Below, one piece after another: positions 46,621-58,983 of a DNA stretch of 64,000 bases. The notes below the pieces were generated by a model. It searched no databases, was not told the origin of the DNA, and saw nothing but the letters and a program-made list of their open reading frames with translations. Both the position numbers and the translations under genes were made by a program. Numbering within the stretch: position 1 is the stretch's first letter; the number at the start of each line of letters is the position of its first letter. Origin of the DNA: Phorcus lineatus (Eukaryota > Mollusca > Gastropoda > Trochida > Trochidae); the NCBI GenBank assembly GCA_921293015.1, contig OV121094.1:39554054-39618053 (forward strand), written 5' to 3'.

Positions 46621-47880
46621 GTCTGGATTGAAGGCTTTGTTTTATTTTCCTCAAGCATAATTTTGCATAACTTTGGTATAATATGTCATCAAAGAACTTG
46701 ATTTGTTCTTACAATCAGTTTAGTCATTTTCATTTTTTGGGTAATCATTAAAAAATATTTTTTTACACACTTTTATCATTAAATATATAAATAATTCTTT
46801 TACTATTTACGTTTTAAAATTTTATTGTTAGTTTTATGTTGCCATAAAGTTTGATTTACAAATTGTTGGCGGTAACCATTACAAAGTTTGTTATATTAAA
46901 ATGCAACAGTTAGATATCAATGACTGCATAAATATGAATCATTCATCAATTATTAGTAACTTATTGATTGCTTATTCACCTATGAAATATAGAGCCTTAA
47001 GGAGTAACTTTTACAAAAAATATTGTTTGATTATGTCTCATAGTGTTTAGATGGTTAAATAAAAGGAACTGAATTAAAGGAAAATTTATAATTGAAAATA
47101 TGTTTATGTAGAATAGATTATTTCCTATTTACCTAAGTAAATATGTTTTGACTGAAATAGTCTTCAAAGATTGATACTTTTTGTACATCATTGACTACTA
47201 TCTTCTTTTTGTTGCTTTTGAATGTCAGAGTAAGAATAGTGTGTTAATTGATATTTAGAAACATAAATAAAAGCAAATTTCACTCTCTTTCTAGGTAGAG
47301 CGGCCAAATCAACAAACAAAAAGAATTTGTTTCAATAATGAATGATGATACAAAACTTATTATTTACTAAACTTTCGGATGACATAACGTGGCTCTTATC
47401 ATACATTCGACCTAAACCATAATTTTCTTATCCTAGCTTGAGAAAATAAACTATTAAAAGCACATTATTTTACAAGATATATGTATTTAATCATATAAAT
47501 GAATAAAATAAATAATAAATATAGGTATTATTGTATCAAGTATATATAGATAGATAAACTAAATAGTTATATCATTAAACAAATAACCGTTTTTAACTGT
47601 AATGTAACATAGTATAATGGTATATATTTCTAATTCTTATGATAAACCAACTTTACTAGATAAATTAAATAAAAAGAATTGCTTTTCTTTTTCACAACAA
47701 GTTACAAATGACATTGAAATATAGATACAATTGAAATAAACAAATTGTAGTTTTAAATTTCACAATAAGATGCAAATGACATTATTTTCCAAACCATAAT
47801 TATGTTGTACACCCACTTTCCAACAACGTGAAAGTTGATACGTATGTCAGGCATAAAGTGCCTTATCCTCTCGTCAAATA
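46621..47880. other. unannotated AT-rich stretch
   Basis: No array, gene or RNA supported. Confidence 0.45.
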
Positions 47881-47899
47881 ACACATTTTTATTATTTCA

Positions 47900-48120
47900 A
47901 AATGTTGGGATAACTATGATGTTTGAAGGCCAGAAACCCAAGGAAGGTGAGAAGTTTGGGGCTAGCGGAGAGAAAACGCTGCATACTGTTGAACTATCTT
48001 TGTGAAATCGGCAACTGAAGATGAAATAAAATCTCTCACTCATCTCTCCAGACTTGTTAGCAGTTCCCGTACAAACTCTCATCCTTGCTGTTCAGCTGGT
48101 CCAAGCTTGATAGAATGGCG
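47900..48120. other. mixed-composition island with a 29-codon ORF
   Basis: Plus-strand ATGATG at 47916 opens 29 codons (starting MMFEGQKPKEGEK) to a TGA. A 61-codon minus frame overlaps. Composition differs from the AT-rich flanks, so it may be a short exon or conserved non-coding DNA. Neither is established. Confidence 0.2.
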
Positions 48121-48129
48121 CTGACAATA

Positions 48130-50100
48130 GTTTTTAATTAAAGCTGTTTTGTATTGAGAACGGTATTTACAGTAGTTTATCGTCTGAATTGAAAATATAT
48201 CTGTGCTTTTTACACTAGTTTTTACAATAGTTCTACTGAAACAAGAATTGTCTCAATTGAAGATTTTAGACTTTAAATAAAGTGACATTGAGTAAGTATA
48301 TGGTTTGAGATTTTGGATATTTACTGTAATTTGTTGTAGTTGTAAAATTATATTTACTATAAGGATCAATATAATTATGATATAAATATTAAATCAAGTG
48401 ATACTAAAAATGGTAAATTATATTTCTTGTATCCAGTGGTTTATAGTAACATTGATTAAGAATGTGTCAAGAATTTATTTTTGTGGTTGTAAAATCATAT
48501 TCAATACCTTAGGGGATATGTTTTAGTCACTAAATCAAGTTTTAAAAGGCATATTTCAGTGGAAGATTATAGTCACTAAATAAAGTGTCATTGAGTTGGA
48601 ATATGGCTTGAGATGTTAAGAATTTGATTCATGTGGATGTAAAATTAAATTCACTATATTAGGGGATGTGTTATAGTCACTAAATAAAGTTTTAAAAGGC
48701 ATATTTCAGTGGAAGATTATAGTCACTAAATAAAGTGTCATTGAGTTGGAATATGGCTTGAGATGTTAAGAATTTGATTCATGTGGATGTAAAATTAAAT
48801 TCACTATATTAGGGGATGTGTTATAGTCACTAAATAAAGTTTTAAAAGGCATATTTCAGTGGAAGATTATAGTCACTAAATAAAATGTCATTGAGTTGGA
48901 ATATGGCTTGAGATGTTAAGAATTTGATTCATGTGGATGTAAAATTAAATTCACTATGTTAGGGGATGTGTTATAGTCACTAAATAAAGTTTCAAAAGGC
49001 CTATTTCAGTGGAAGATTAAAGTCACTAAGAATTATATTGAGTAAGAATATGGCATGAGATTTTTTTTGTTTACATTTAATTTTTTGTAGTTGTAAAAAT
49101 ATAATCAGTGAGTATGGTGAAACTAGTATGTTAAAGTCACTCAATCAAGAAATACTAAAAGGCATGTGGTACATTATATTTCATGTAAACAGTAGGTTAT
49201 TGAATATTTTGTAGGCAAGTGTCTCACTAAGTAATTAATTGGGGTATTCAGTTTTTTATGACTAAATTGAAGATTTATGTGATCACTATTTTAAATTACG
49301 TGTTATTTTACACTTGCCTGATTAATTGATTTTGTATAAGAATATAGTTTGATATGACTTCAGAAATTAACAGTGATTTATTGTAGGAATTGAAGAGTTT
49401 TTTCAAATAACTGCTAAGTTATTGATGCAAATATGGTACTACCATATATGAATATGTGAAAGATTACTGAGATATTTACAGTAGATTGTAGTCTAAATTG
49501 ATTGTTAACTTGAGAAATCAAGTTACAGGTTATAAATGCTTAATCAAATGGTTGTTAAAGAATTCTTGAAAATGAAATGTCATATTCTTTTATTGAATTT
49601 ATTGAAAATTAAGTATGAAGTTGCAAGATATAATGATAAGTGATTATTACATAGTAATGAAATAAATTAAGTTGTTAAATGAAGTGTAAGTTAAAATGAA
49701 AATGTAAATGTTATAATATTTACAGAAATTTATTGTCTCAATTTTAGATTGAAATCTCTGAATAAGAATTTACTTCCTAAGGATATTATTTTAGAATTGG
49801 ATAATAGAAATGGATACCCCCGGGGTAAGTTATATTTTCATTGTATGACTGAAATAATGGTTTCAAAATACACTGCAACTATTAAAGGATATGGCTGAAA
49901 TGATATAGATGTTTGGTTGAGTTGAAGATTATATTTGAATTGTAATAACTCAATTGATTTGGCTCAGATGTCAGTTCAACTTCTGATATTTTGATGAAAT
50001 AATTTACGTTATGTATCATTGCTAAATAGATTGCTACAATAAAAGAAATGGCTTGAGGTGACTTAGATATTAAACTTTCTAAATCGAAGTACATAATCAG
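48130..50100. repeat. 150-bp satellite with diverged flanks
   Basis: Three nearly identical 150-bp units begin AGTCACTAAATAAAGTGTCA at 48571, 48721 and 48871. A unit contains TTGGAATATGGCTTGAGATG, GTGGATGTAAAATTAAATTC and GGCATATTTCAGTGGAAG. Diverged relatives extend left to about 48260 and right to about 49200, with faint similarity to about 50100. This is the pattern of a young core inside an old array. Confidence 0.85.
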
Positions 50101-50745
50101 CTATAGGTTTTATTATTGAGAGTAATTATCGCATTTCAAGATTAAAAACTCTCGTGTTGTCCTTAAGGTGTTGACACTATGTGACCATATAAATTCTTCT
50201 CCAAATTGGAGTTTTTGCTTTAAGCATCTTTACTGAATTTAGTGAAATTGCTTCTCGTAATTCATAGAGTTTATATAAGTATGTCTGGAAGGACCTGAAA
50301 GGTACGATACTACAGTCGTAAGAGAAGGAGAGTGAGAGTACTGTTTATTCATTTATGATACAATTTCTTATCCTTGTGGTGCCCTAAGCAATATGTTAGT
50401 TAATATGTTTTTCAACAGAGATTTTAAATTTCTTAATTAAATACGGTTTGTAAGTACATATAATTATTCAAGAAGAAAATATTGTAAATTATGATTTAAA
50501 TACATTTGTGGGGTGTTTTATCTATTGACTTCATGTCCAAATAACTGTTCAATAAATAATAGTATTTTAATCAGTGTTCCAAAATTAGGTCTGATTGTAT
50601 AGCATAATGAAAGTATACCTACATAGAAATAGGTTTAAATTAGACTATGGTTTTTTGTTCAATATAGATTATTCAAGAGTATGTTTGTCTGAAGTGAATC
50701 TCATGTACCACCAGAGAGCTAACATGATTATAAGTCCATACGTGA
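50101..50745. other. unannotated AT-rich stretch
   Basis: No supported features. Confidence 0.45.
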
Positions 50746-50747
50746 AA

Positions 50748-50825
50748 AGGGATTTGGCTCAGTTGGTATAGTGTTCATTGTATCATCACTATATAGACCA
50801 GGGTTTGAATCCTTGTTGTATTTTA
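50748..50825 (+). repeat. tRNA-derived SINE head (pseudo-tRNA)
   Basis: GGCTCAGTTGGTATAGTG (A-box region) and GGGTTTGAATCC (B box with one change) are spaced as in a tRNA. No paired acceptor stem and no SINE body of the family at 2955 follow. It is a solo, decayed head or a different SINE. Confidence 0.6.
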
Positions 50826-50834
50826 TCAATTACC

Positions 50835-51310
50835 TTACATGCACTGTAACAGATTTTGGTACAGAAATATGGAATCTCACAAAAGGGGAAACAAATTTCA
50901 CCAATTACAAGATAATTGTTGAATAGAGCTCTATGGATTTACAACTTCTTTGTTGCAGGATTGCGAAGTTATAGTGTAGATACTAACTCCATTATCAAGC
51001 AAGTGATCCATAGAACTTGTTTTCTATTCATCTCACCAACTTCTAAATTCCTCTCAAGATAATTGTTTCAATCAATAGATTTGCCAAGTTTGCTAAAACT
51101 ATTCCAATCCATTTCCCTTACTTGAATGATTTAAAGGCACTGTACCATACCTTTTTACAGACACCTTTAAAAAAAGGGAAATAAATATGTTACGAATGCA
51201 AGATCCATAAAAAGAATTCTAAAAATGAACAATGAACATACAAAGTTTGCTCATACAATCCATTTCTAATACTCAAAGCTGTTCACACTTAAATGGCCAA
51301 ATCAAGCTTT
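50835..51310 (+). mobile_element. two partial M1-family copies enclosing element P1
   Basis: GGAATCTCACAAAAGGGGAA and CACCAATTACAAGATAATTG (50872-50918) match the left part of M1. AAGGCACTGTACCATACC at about 51135 and GTTCACACTTAAATGGCC at 51281 match M1 termini and its central block. P1 (50926-51014) lies inside, so elements are nested or fused. Confidence 0.55.
50926..51014. mobile_element. small palindromic element P1, copy 2
   Basis: CTCTATGGATTTAC on the left and GTGATCCATAGAAC on the right are inverse. The interior (ACTTCTTTGTTGCAGG, TTGCGAAGTTATAGTGTAG, CATTATCAAGCAAG) is the reverse complement of the interior of copy 1, while the sequence to the right is collinear with copy 1. Confidence 0.6.
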
Positions 51311-52726
51311 CACTTAAACATCTGATTTCTATGACTATGGTTAATCGGGTCGAGTAACAAGATGAGTACCCACTAGAGAAGATATTGGTTGCAGAAATTA
51401 TCATATAATGGTTGAAAGTTTCACAAATGAAACATCCCCAAAAGAAGAGAGTTTGAACAAAGCATCTTAAATGTACAACAAAACGTGGACTGCACTGTGA
51501 CTCAAAGGTTCCAAAGTAATTAGCATGACAAGAGCCTCTGAAAGCAATGAAATGGTGATAAGTAACATAATTACATACAAAGACACTATACAAAAATGTG
51601 TAATTCATAATAATTTATTGTCTTAAGGGGAAGTTAAAATTACTTAACTTTAAGCATCATTACTTAATTAGTTGAATTAAAGTATTTACATGAAATGCCT
51701 GGAGTATTATATTTTAAAAAATTTTAATGTGAAGGGAAAAAAACAATAGTAGCATTGGAATATGCTGATCTAATAAAGGCCACAGAGGCCATATCCTTAA
51801 ATCCTATTTTCATCTCCAGTTGTAAAAGCCATTAAGAGCTGATAGGTTGTGTACAAATTCCTTGGCTAATTGGAATTTTAATTTATAGGTTTGGTGACCC
51901 TGTGTCCCTAACTATAGTGACACTAATGTCCCATATGTTACACAGAAAAGGAAGCCTGATGAGCTACAGAGCCAATGGCTCTATTTTTATGCAGTAGTAA
52001 ATATCAATATCAGCTAAGAGCATTTTACTGATAGTGTCGCCAATCCTTTGAATAGAAACTTCTCTTCTGTCTATAGATGGTAACAGTGCTTTGTAGCCTT
52101 TTGCCTTTCTTGAAAATCTTCACGTAGTTAATTCTAAGCGTGGCTACCCCGTTTTCTGAATGAGGCTTGAGGTGATTATTTTTTTTATTTTGCTTTTATT
52201 ATCTTATCTAATAGCACAAAATTCAGCACAATTTCTTAAGCTGATCATACAACAGTACCTTTGACATTGGAAGATCCTTGCCTTACAATAGCCATTATGG
52301 TATTTGATAAGACATTATGTCAGCTGAATGGCTTTAGATGTTTGTATGGCTTTATTGCATTGAAGTATTGGCTTCTGACATTTTTATTAAATAAAGTAAA
52401 TTTATAATCTCTAAGCTATTGACTTTTAATGACAGTGACATTGCTGCTCTTATAAGAAAATGAACTTATTCTCTAAACAAGTGCCACAGACTTTGACTGA
52501 CATATATCATCAGTAAATCAAAAGCATTAAAAGAGAGACATTTACCAAGACATTTGAAAGATTGTTGACCTTAAATTGTATGTATACACTCATTCTTTTG
52601 TATTTTGCTGCTTATATTTGATAGCCCGAAATGACTATTTTACTATACTGCATCTGTAATTATTTGGAATGTTTGTATTCGACAAAATGAGATTTGATTT
52701 GATTAGCATATTGATTGTAGATGATC
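51311..52726. other. unannotated stretch
   Basis: No repeats or convincing genes. A 111-codon minus frame ends within this stretch (51273-51608) but overlaps an M1-like fragment and has no domain. Confidence 0.35.
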
Positions 52727-53112
52727 ACCAAAACTCCACAAGATATATTTTTGGCACTGCAATCGAGGCGTTAAAGACATGTAATTACCAGAGGCCTCAA
52801 GATCTACCCATATAGATGAAGTCCAAAACTCTGCTATTTATTTCTTGCACCGCAGGAGAAGGGTTTAAAGACACAGGGATATGATTAGGAATATCAGAGG
52901 CCTCAAGTTTTGCCCATTCCTCAGATTTCAGAATATATGTAAACTCAAAAATTCCAAAAATATATTCTGGCAATGGTGGGGAAGGGTTTAATGACTGAGT
53001 AATTATCAGAGGCCTGCCAAGTCTGACTGCAGAATAAAGGTGAACTCCAAAACACCACAAGATATATTTCTAGCACTGCAGGTGAAGGGTTAAAGGACCC
53101 AGGTGTGTAATT
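52727..53112. repeat. diverged tandem array of about 105-bp units
   Basis: Four units carry AACTCCA(C)AAGATATATTTCT-like, GCACTGCAGGTGAAGGGTT and AATTACCAGAGGCCTCAAG words. The last unit starts at about 53041. The 87-codon minus frame (52797-53060), with a repeated SLNPSP motif, is a translation of the repeat. Confidence 0.85.
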
Positions 53113-54429
53113 ACCTGAGGACAGAGACCCAAGGTGCTCAGACGAGCCCAGTCTCAGGTGTGAGGCGACATAGTCACACCTGCTTTTGGAACTGTTGTCA
53201 TGTTAAAATTCAATAAAAGTGAAAAAAAGGAGAATCTTTATACCCAATGGAAATTGAAGAGATGAATGAGTATGTGCTTTAAAAATGTTGACGAGGAAGG
53301 AAATTGTTTTTTGGGGGGTTTCTGTCTTTATGCTGAAACTTCTGTCCGATTTTCATAGTGTTATTTTAGATAATTATAACTACATGTAAACCCTAATCTT
53401 TTACAATCCTTCGTAGTATGTGTTGTTATTTTTCTGATTTTTCTAATTTTCAGTTGTTTTTATTGCATTATTAACCTGTGATCAGCAGGTCTAAAACATT
53501 AAAAAATTCTGATAGGTCATTTCCTTGTCTGTCCCTTGCTTCTAGAAACGTCTGCCAGTGGACATCAGCTGACATTGAAATTTTCAAAATTTAAAAAAAA
53601 TAGCTCTGTTCAGATTGGTATATTCATATCTATCCTATCAACGTTCAGGTGTGCTGGAAAGCAGGTGCTATTGAAATTCATGATATAATAATTATTATGG
53701 TGGTCAATGATTTTGATTAAATATTCCTGTAAACTTATGACTTTCAAAATACATTCTTATTATTTGTTGCGGTAGTTAAGGCCTCTCGTTTCCTTTCTAC
53801 GATACTATCTTCTGATTGAATAATTTGGTAATCTCGGAAATGATAATTATAATCTATGTTATTTCAAATTCAAATTTCTTTTTATTTCTTGTTACCAATT
53901 TGATATTGCAATTTTTTACTTCTTTTTATTTAAATATTCTCGATAACCCTTCTCATTTTTTTATATTTTTATATAAACTTCAGATATAGAACTCTAGGTA
54001 AGCTATGGAATAATTTATAATTTATTATAAATTAATAATTAACATTAACCATAGTTAACATATTCCTGGTAAAGTTTGGCATTATGTCTTTGAAGTTCAG
54101 TTTCGAGTAACTTCAGCCATGCTCTACTTCTAGTCAAATTGGCTCAGATTTTATGAATATGACCAAACCGTATATATGTTGTACAATTACATAAATGTTG
54201 ATCCAGGACTGCACATGATGTCATTATTTGTTGTTTTGGTATCTTTTGGCTCAAAAAATAAATTTCTAATGAAGATGAAATTTGAAATAAAACTTGATTT
54301 AAGAAAAAAAAAGAAAATTAAATTCAGAATTGTTCTTTACAAAAATAAGGTATTTGTCATAAAATGATTACCAAATAACATAATATTATTAACTAAGAAT
54401 TTTTTCCCGTAACTTAACCTAAAGGAAGG
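53113..54429. other. unannotated AT-rich stretch
   Basis: AATAAAAG occurs near 53212 but no gene leads into it. Nothing else is supported. Confidence 0.4.
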
Positions 54430-54725
54430 ACCAAATTTTAATCAACCATTCAAGATGGATAAATCTTCCCTTTTCCTTCTATAGATGCTTTATTTTTAGC
54501 CAGTGACAATTTTGGACACACCTCCAGACTGGAAATTAAATATGTTTCCTGTAAAATTGTCACTCAGAATGATTCCTCATCAATTAATTCAGCGGCTGAA
54601 CATATTGTCCTTATAGTGATAAAGCTGGAAATCTTTTACAAGCTCTACTTCTCTTAATCTCCACCTCAAGGTAACGACTGTGTTCACTGACAGGCTAGAT
54701 ATATACCAGCAATGAAATAATCATT
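54430..54725. promoter_or_regulatory. possible regulatory island with a perfect 12-bp inverted repeat
   Basis: AGTGACAATTTT (54502-54513) and AAAATTGTCACT (54553-54564) are perfect inverse copies across 39 bp. CATCAATTAATTCAGCGGC (homeodomain core) and GTGATAAAGCTGG follow. Mixed composition in AT-rich DNA. It may be a conserved non-coding element or a small transposon. Confidence 0.28.
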
Positions 54726-54849
54726 AAATTTCCATAAAAGCCACAATTTTGACAAACTGTTCGCTGACTAGGAGATAACATCAGGCATGGAGCAAATGTG
54801 TATTCCATCCTCTCCGCAAACTTTTGTCATTTGAAGGAAACTTTAGCTC

Positions 54850-54985
54850 GAGATCGAGGGGGGGGAATGGGAGGGGTGGGAGGGGTGGTTGTCAAATTTG
54901 AAGGGGATCTGAGATGGGGGGGGGTGGGGTTGGCGAGAAGGGGGCGGGGGGGTAGTGGGCCGATTGACAGTAAATTTGGGAGGTA
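54850..54985 (+). other. G-rich tract, potential G-quadruplexes
   Basis: Many runs of three to nine G on the plus strand (GAGGGGGGGGAATGGGAGGG, GGTGGGAGGGGTGG and, from 54914, TGGGGGGGGGTGGGG then GGGGGCGGGGGGG). It is highly unusual against the AT-rich background. Located in the presumed intron, so the RNA could also fold. The short glycine-rich frame here is a by-product. Confidence 0.8.
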
Positions 54986-55449
54986 GATTTTACCCGCAGC
55001 GGATGGGGTTCTGGGCTTGAGCCCTTGACTGAATGTCTGAAAGGGTCCATTTTTGCTTAAAATGAATGGCTTGGGCTCATGCTTTTCTCTGAAAAACTTA
55101 GAATCATTTTATTCTAAATGTTTTAAAAGGGCAATCGTCCTGGAAATAGTGCTAAGGGGAGTGGGGGATTTAAAACTTGTAAAGGGTAACTGGGAGGGTA
55201 ATAAGTTGATCAATCTTATAAGAATTGTTTTTACTCGTCTTCATTTGATCATTAGTTTCTTTGTTGAGCACGTGTAAATACATGTTCATTTATGTGGAGT
55301 ACTATTCAGGATTTAAAAACACACTCTTTTTTGCTGTGTAACGTTTTTGAAAAGATATTGGAGACCCATGTGTTTATTGACGATTATATTGTTGCAGGAT
55401 TTCGGACATTGAACCACTTTGATTTAGATGAGGGTGAGAGGGAAAGATG

Positions 55450-55660
55450 GGATAGAATTGCTACGTGATGGGGTAGAATTAGTAGGCAATAGAGTAGAAT
55501 TGGTAGGGCATTTGGGTAGAGTTAGTAGGTGATAAGAGTATCATTCGTAGGGGATATGGGTAAAATTGGTAGGGAATAGAGTAGAATTTGTAGGGTAGGG
55601 GGTAGCATGGAGAATGGGATAGAGCAGAATTGGTAGGGGAGGGGTAGAATTTGGGGATGA
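55450..55660. repeat. degenerate 21-bp minisatellite
   Basis: Units around GTAGAATTGGTAGGGAATAG vary in length and sequence, about ten in all. The tyrosine/proline-rich minus frames are shadows. Confidence 0.88.
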
Positions 55661-55819
55661 ACCACAAAAATACTCCAATTTAGAGGGAAAGAAATGAATG
55701 GGGAAGGATGCCTCTTTAAGAAGGGGCAAAAATATGAATACTTGAAGGATTGTCATAAACCCTTTGATCCCCATTATTTGCAGAGTCAGACTGAAAATAC
55801 TGGTGGATGAATGAAACTT

Positions 55820-56060
55820 GTAAGGGTATGAGCTGGAGTCTTTTAATTTGGAGGGAGAGAATGACTTATAATTAGTGGAAGGGTGAAAACTGAAAGGGCA
55901 CACGTACACTGTAGGTCTTTAAGTGGAAGAAGAAAATAATTAGTGAAGGAGTGAAAGTCTGAAATGAGGCACTGTAGTCTTCCAATTGGGAAGGAGAGAA
56001 TAACTTGGGAAGAATGAAACTTTAAGCTGAGGGTGTATATGGTAAGGATATTGTAGTCCT
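55820..56060. repeat. degenerate tandem units of about 60-80 bp
   Basis: GTCTTTTAATTTGGAGGGAG near 55838, GTCTTTAAGTGGAAGAAG near 55914 and GTCTTCCAATTGGGAAGGAG near 55976 each lead into GAGAATAA(C)TTA, GGGTGAAA and GAGGGCA-like words. Confidence 0.7.
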
Positions 56061-56702
56061 CTCACTGTCGGGTTCTGGTGGGAACCGAAATGGTTTAAAA
56101 TAGTTCCTGCAAGTCAAGCTGACTTGAAGTTGTGTGGGGTGTAAAAGAGAATGTCATGTGAAGGTTTTTCCTACCAAGGTGGGTTTCAGTCAAAACCGCA
56201 TGATTGTTCTGGCTGTTAAGAATGATTAACACTAGGCTACAGACTTTTAAGGGCTAAGTAGGAATATATTCTTTGATATGCCAAATTGTAATTTCAAAAT
56301 CAAATTTAGGATTTATAACATACACGGAGACATTCAGGTTTGGTTTGGTATATAGAAGAAATATAGTTTTATTCAATATGTCAGTAGGCAATGGACCCAT
56401 TTGAAATATGTGTTACAATAAGGCATACTTAACAAAACACAAATAGTTAATTAAGCATAGAGAGGAAGTTAACAGTAAATAATAATGTCATAGAATAGAT
56501 ACAGGTTTGGTATATATTTATCCCGGTGTAAGATCCAAGATCATACCTTCCTAAAAGTATACTTGGGAATCTGTTACAAAACCATTTGTTTTCTATACTT
56601 TTAGTTTGGTACAGAACTAACAGCAACAAAACAAAGTCCAGATAAAACCTGTTTTACTTAAAATAAAGTCTAGAGAATCTCAATTTGTAACAGTTTCACC
56701 TG
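56061..56702. other. unannotated stretch
   Basis: No supported features. Confidence 0.45.
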
Positions 56703-56733
<31 letters not shown>

Positions 56734-57087
56734 AATTGTGATGATGATGATGATAATTGTGGTGATGATGATGATGATAATTGTGATGATGATGATAATT
56801 GTGATGATGATGATGATGATGATGGTGATGATGATAATTGTGATGATGATGATGATGATGATAATTGTGATGATGATGATGATGATGATTGATGATGATA
56901 ATTGTGATGGTGATGATGATGATGATGATAATGATGATGATGATGATAATTGTGATGGTGATGATGATAATTGTGATGGTGATGATAATTGTGATGGTGA
57001 TGATAATTGTGATAATTGTGATGATGATGATGATGATGATTATAATGATGATGATGATAATGATTATGATGATGATGATGATTATCA
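56703..57087. repeat. GAT microsatellite with periodic AATTGT interruptions
   Basis: GATGATGATGATAATTGT is repeated with variable numbers of GAT between AATTGT words for about 385 bp. The poly-Met/Asp and poly-His/Ile frames on both strands are by-products. Confidence 0.97.
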
Positions 57088-58540
57088 TTATTTGAAAATA
57101 GAAATTTGAATGTTAAATATTCTCTTTGTTAAAAAAAATGCTACTTCTTTGCAATTTAAGAAGTTGTAAATCCATGGAATATGTTTTTCTTCAACAAGAT
57201 GTTAGTATTAGTCATACAAGACAGTTATTCTAAAATATGGAATTAATGTTTAGTCTCATATTCAGATAAATTGAGATTTAGACTTAAAATTTAACTTAAC
57301 ACTAAAGTAAGTGTTCTTTTTGACTAGAACGACTTGTTTTTGACTTTATGACCGTCACTCCAATGGAAGTTCAATGTTTTTAAATTTTTGAAGCAGTTTT
57401 AACTGTCTTTTATTTAGTTCACTTGATATATAATCCCTTTTGCAGCAATGTTTTTAAGGTTATATTGCTTTTAAGAACCTTTTTTAGTGTTTCAGGAGGT
57501 CAATAAGGTGGTAAAACAATGAAATTCAACGCTTTTTGCTCATGTGCAAGATAAACGTTTTGTTTTTGTTCCTATTAAAGTTTACTTCATGACAGACCAG
57601 CATCTTATTTCTGCAGCCGTGTTTTGCTAAATATGAAATGTTTTAAGGATGTCAATGTTTTGTCTTTTATTTAACCAATGATATATTTACTCGAAATCTT
57701 TAGCCCCCTACAATATGATTTAGTAAATACAAATGATGTAATCTATTATCGTTTGGGTGTCAACAGTGGTTTTCCCCTTATAATGCCTATGAGCGTTATT
57801 ACTATAATTTGCCCACACAAAACTGTTGCTTTAAAGCTGCTATAACAATAAACAGATGACTTGTTGGTATATTCAAAACAACATGATCATTTCATAATTT
57901 TTATTTATTCCAGAAAGTTAACAAGTACATTAGCAACTTGTGTCAAGGAAAAACAAAATTTTGAAACTTTGAAAAGTTTACTTTTTACATCTTGAAGGAT
58001 AGGAAACACATCCAAAGATCTTCTGAAAAATATCAAAGCAGATTGTTTGAAGACATAAGACAGTATATCCTTCTCTTCCCAGGGGAAAAACATGGAGATT
58101 TCACATGAAATGAGGTGTTTTTATGAAAAGTGGGGCAAATTTTTCTATATATCAATTCTAAGTTCCAATGGATACTTTGCAGATAATTCTTTGACTAACT
58201 TCATTTAGGAATGTTAGTCAGTTACCTGAAGGCTCCAGAATATTCCAGGTTTACCTATTTTATACCAATACACTGACTTACTTCTGATTCGCAATCCTGA
58301 ATTTAGCCACTCTAATAAGTTAGGTAGTTGACCAATTTTAATGATATTTTATGATTAGAATGTCTTTGTATAATCATCTTTGTATTATCAATGATAATTT
58401 TCAAGCAACAGTGATACAGTTTTTAATACATTAATGTCAATGTGAAAGTAACTACAGAATTGAACAGGCTTAGTAGCATTAAACTTTTAATAAAGCATTT
58501 TCACAATATTTGATATTGAGAGCAAGTATATTAATGATTA
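57088..58540. other. unannotated AT-rich stretch
   Basis: No array or gene supported. A minus 62-codon frame at 57905-58093 is not convincing. Confidence 0.4.
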
Positions 58541-58760
58541 TGCCAGGGATAAAAATCGCTCCTTCAAAGTTCTGTTTTGCTGTTTCCAGTGAATATTAAG
58601 CATTACTACATGCCATTGTTAGATACAACGGTGAAATATTTCTACGGCAATATTAAACTAGTGTATTATCACTGCACGTATGATGTCATAATAGTGTATA
58701 GTTGTGATGTCACAATATTAACATCGTCGCCATAATGGCAGCCAAGTTGCAGAAATGTTA
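58541..58760. promoter_or_regulatory. possible conserved non-coding island
   Basis: More balanced sequence with GGATAAAAATCGCTCC, TGCTGTTTCCAGTGAATATT and TGATGTCA/TGATGTCACA pairs. No frame is open. The function is a guess from composition. Confidence 0.2.
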
Positions 58761-58983
58761 GTTTCGGCATTCTATGCTTGATGTAAGAGTGCAAATAATA
58801 AACTGACTACTGAAATTCCTTCCATTTAATAGCACCGGTATTTTCATTTAACTCATGAATGATTCGGTATCAAACTTGCTTGTGAAGCAACCTGCCATTT
58901 AATACCATCTTTGTTAAATGAGGTAATGAGTAGATATAAAATATATCTATATAATATCTATAAAATATATATTAGATATAGAG

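Noticed and set aside
52797..53060. 87-codon minus ORF with repeated SLNPSP
   Set aside because: The repeated motif mirrors the underlying 105-bp DNA repeat; no start or domain support.
53205..53220. Poly(A) signal AATAAAAG
   Set aside because: No upstream coding exon; AATAAA words are frequent in AT-rich DNA.
56696..57109. Poly-His/Ile and poly-Met/Asp proteins on both strands
   Set aside because: Translations of a GAT microsatellite.
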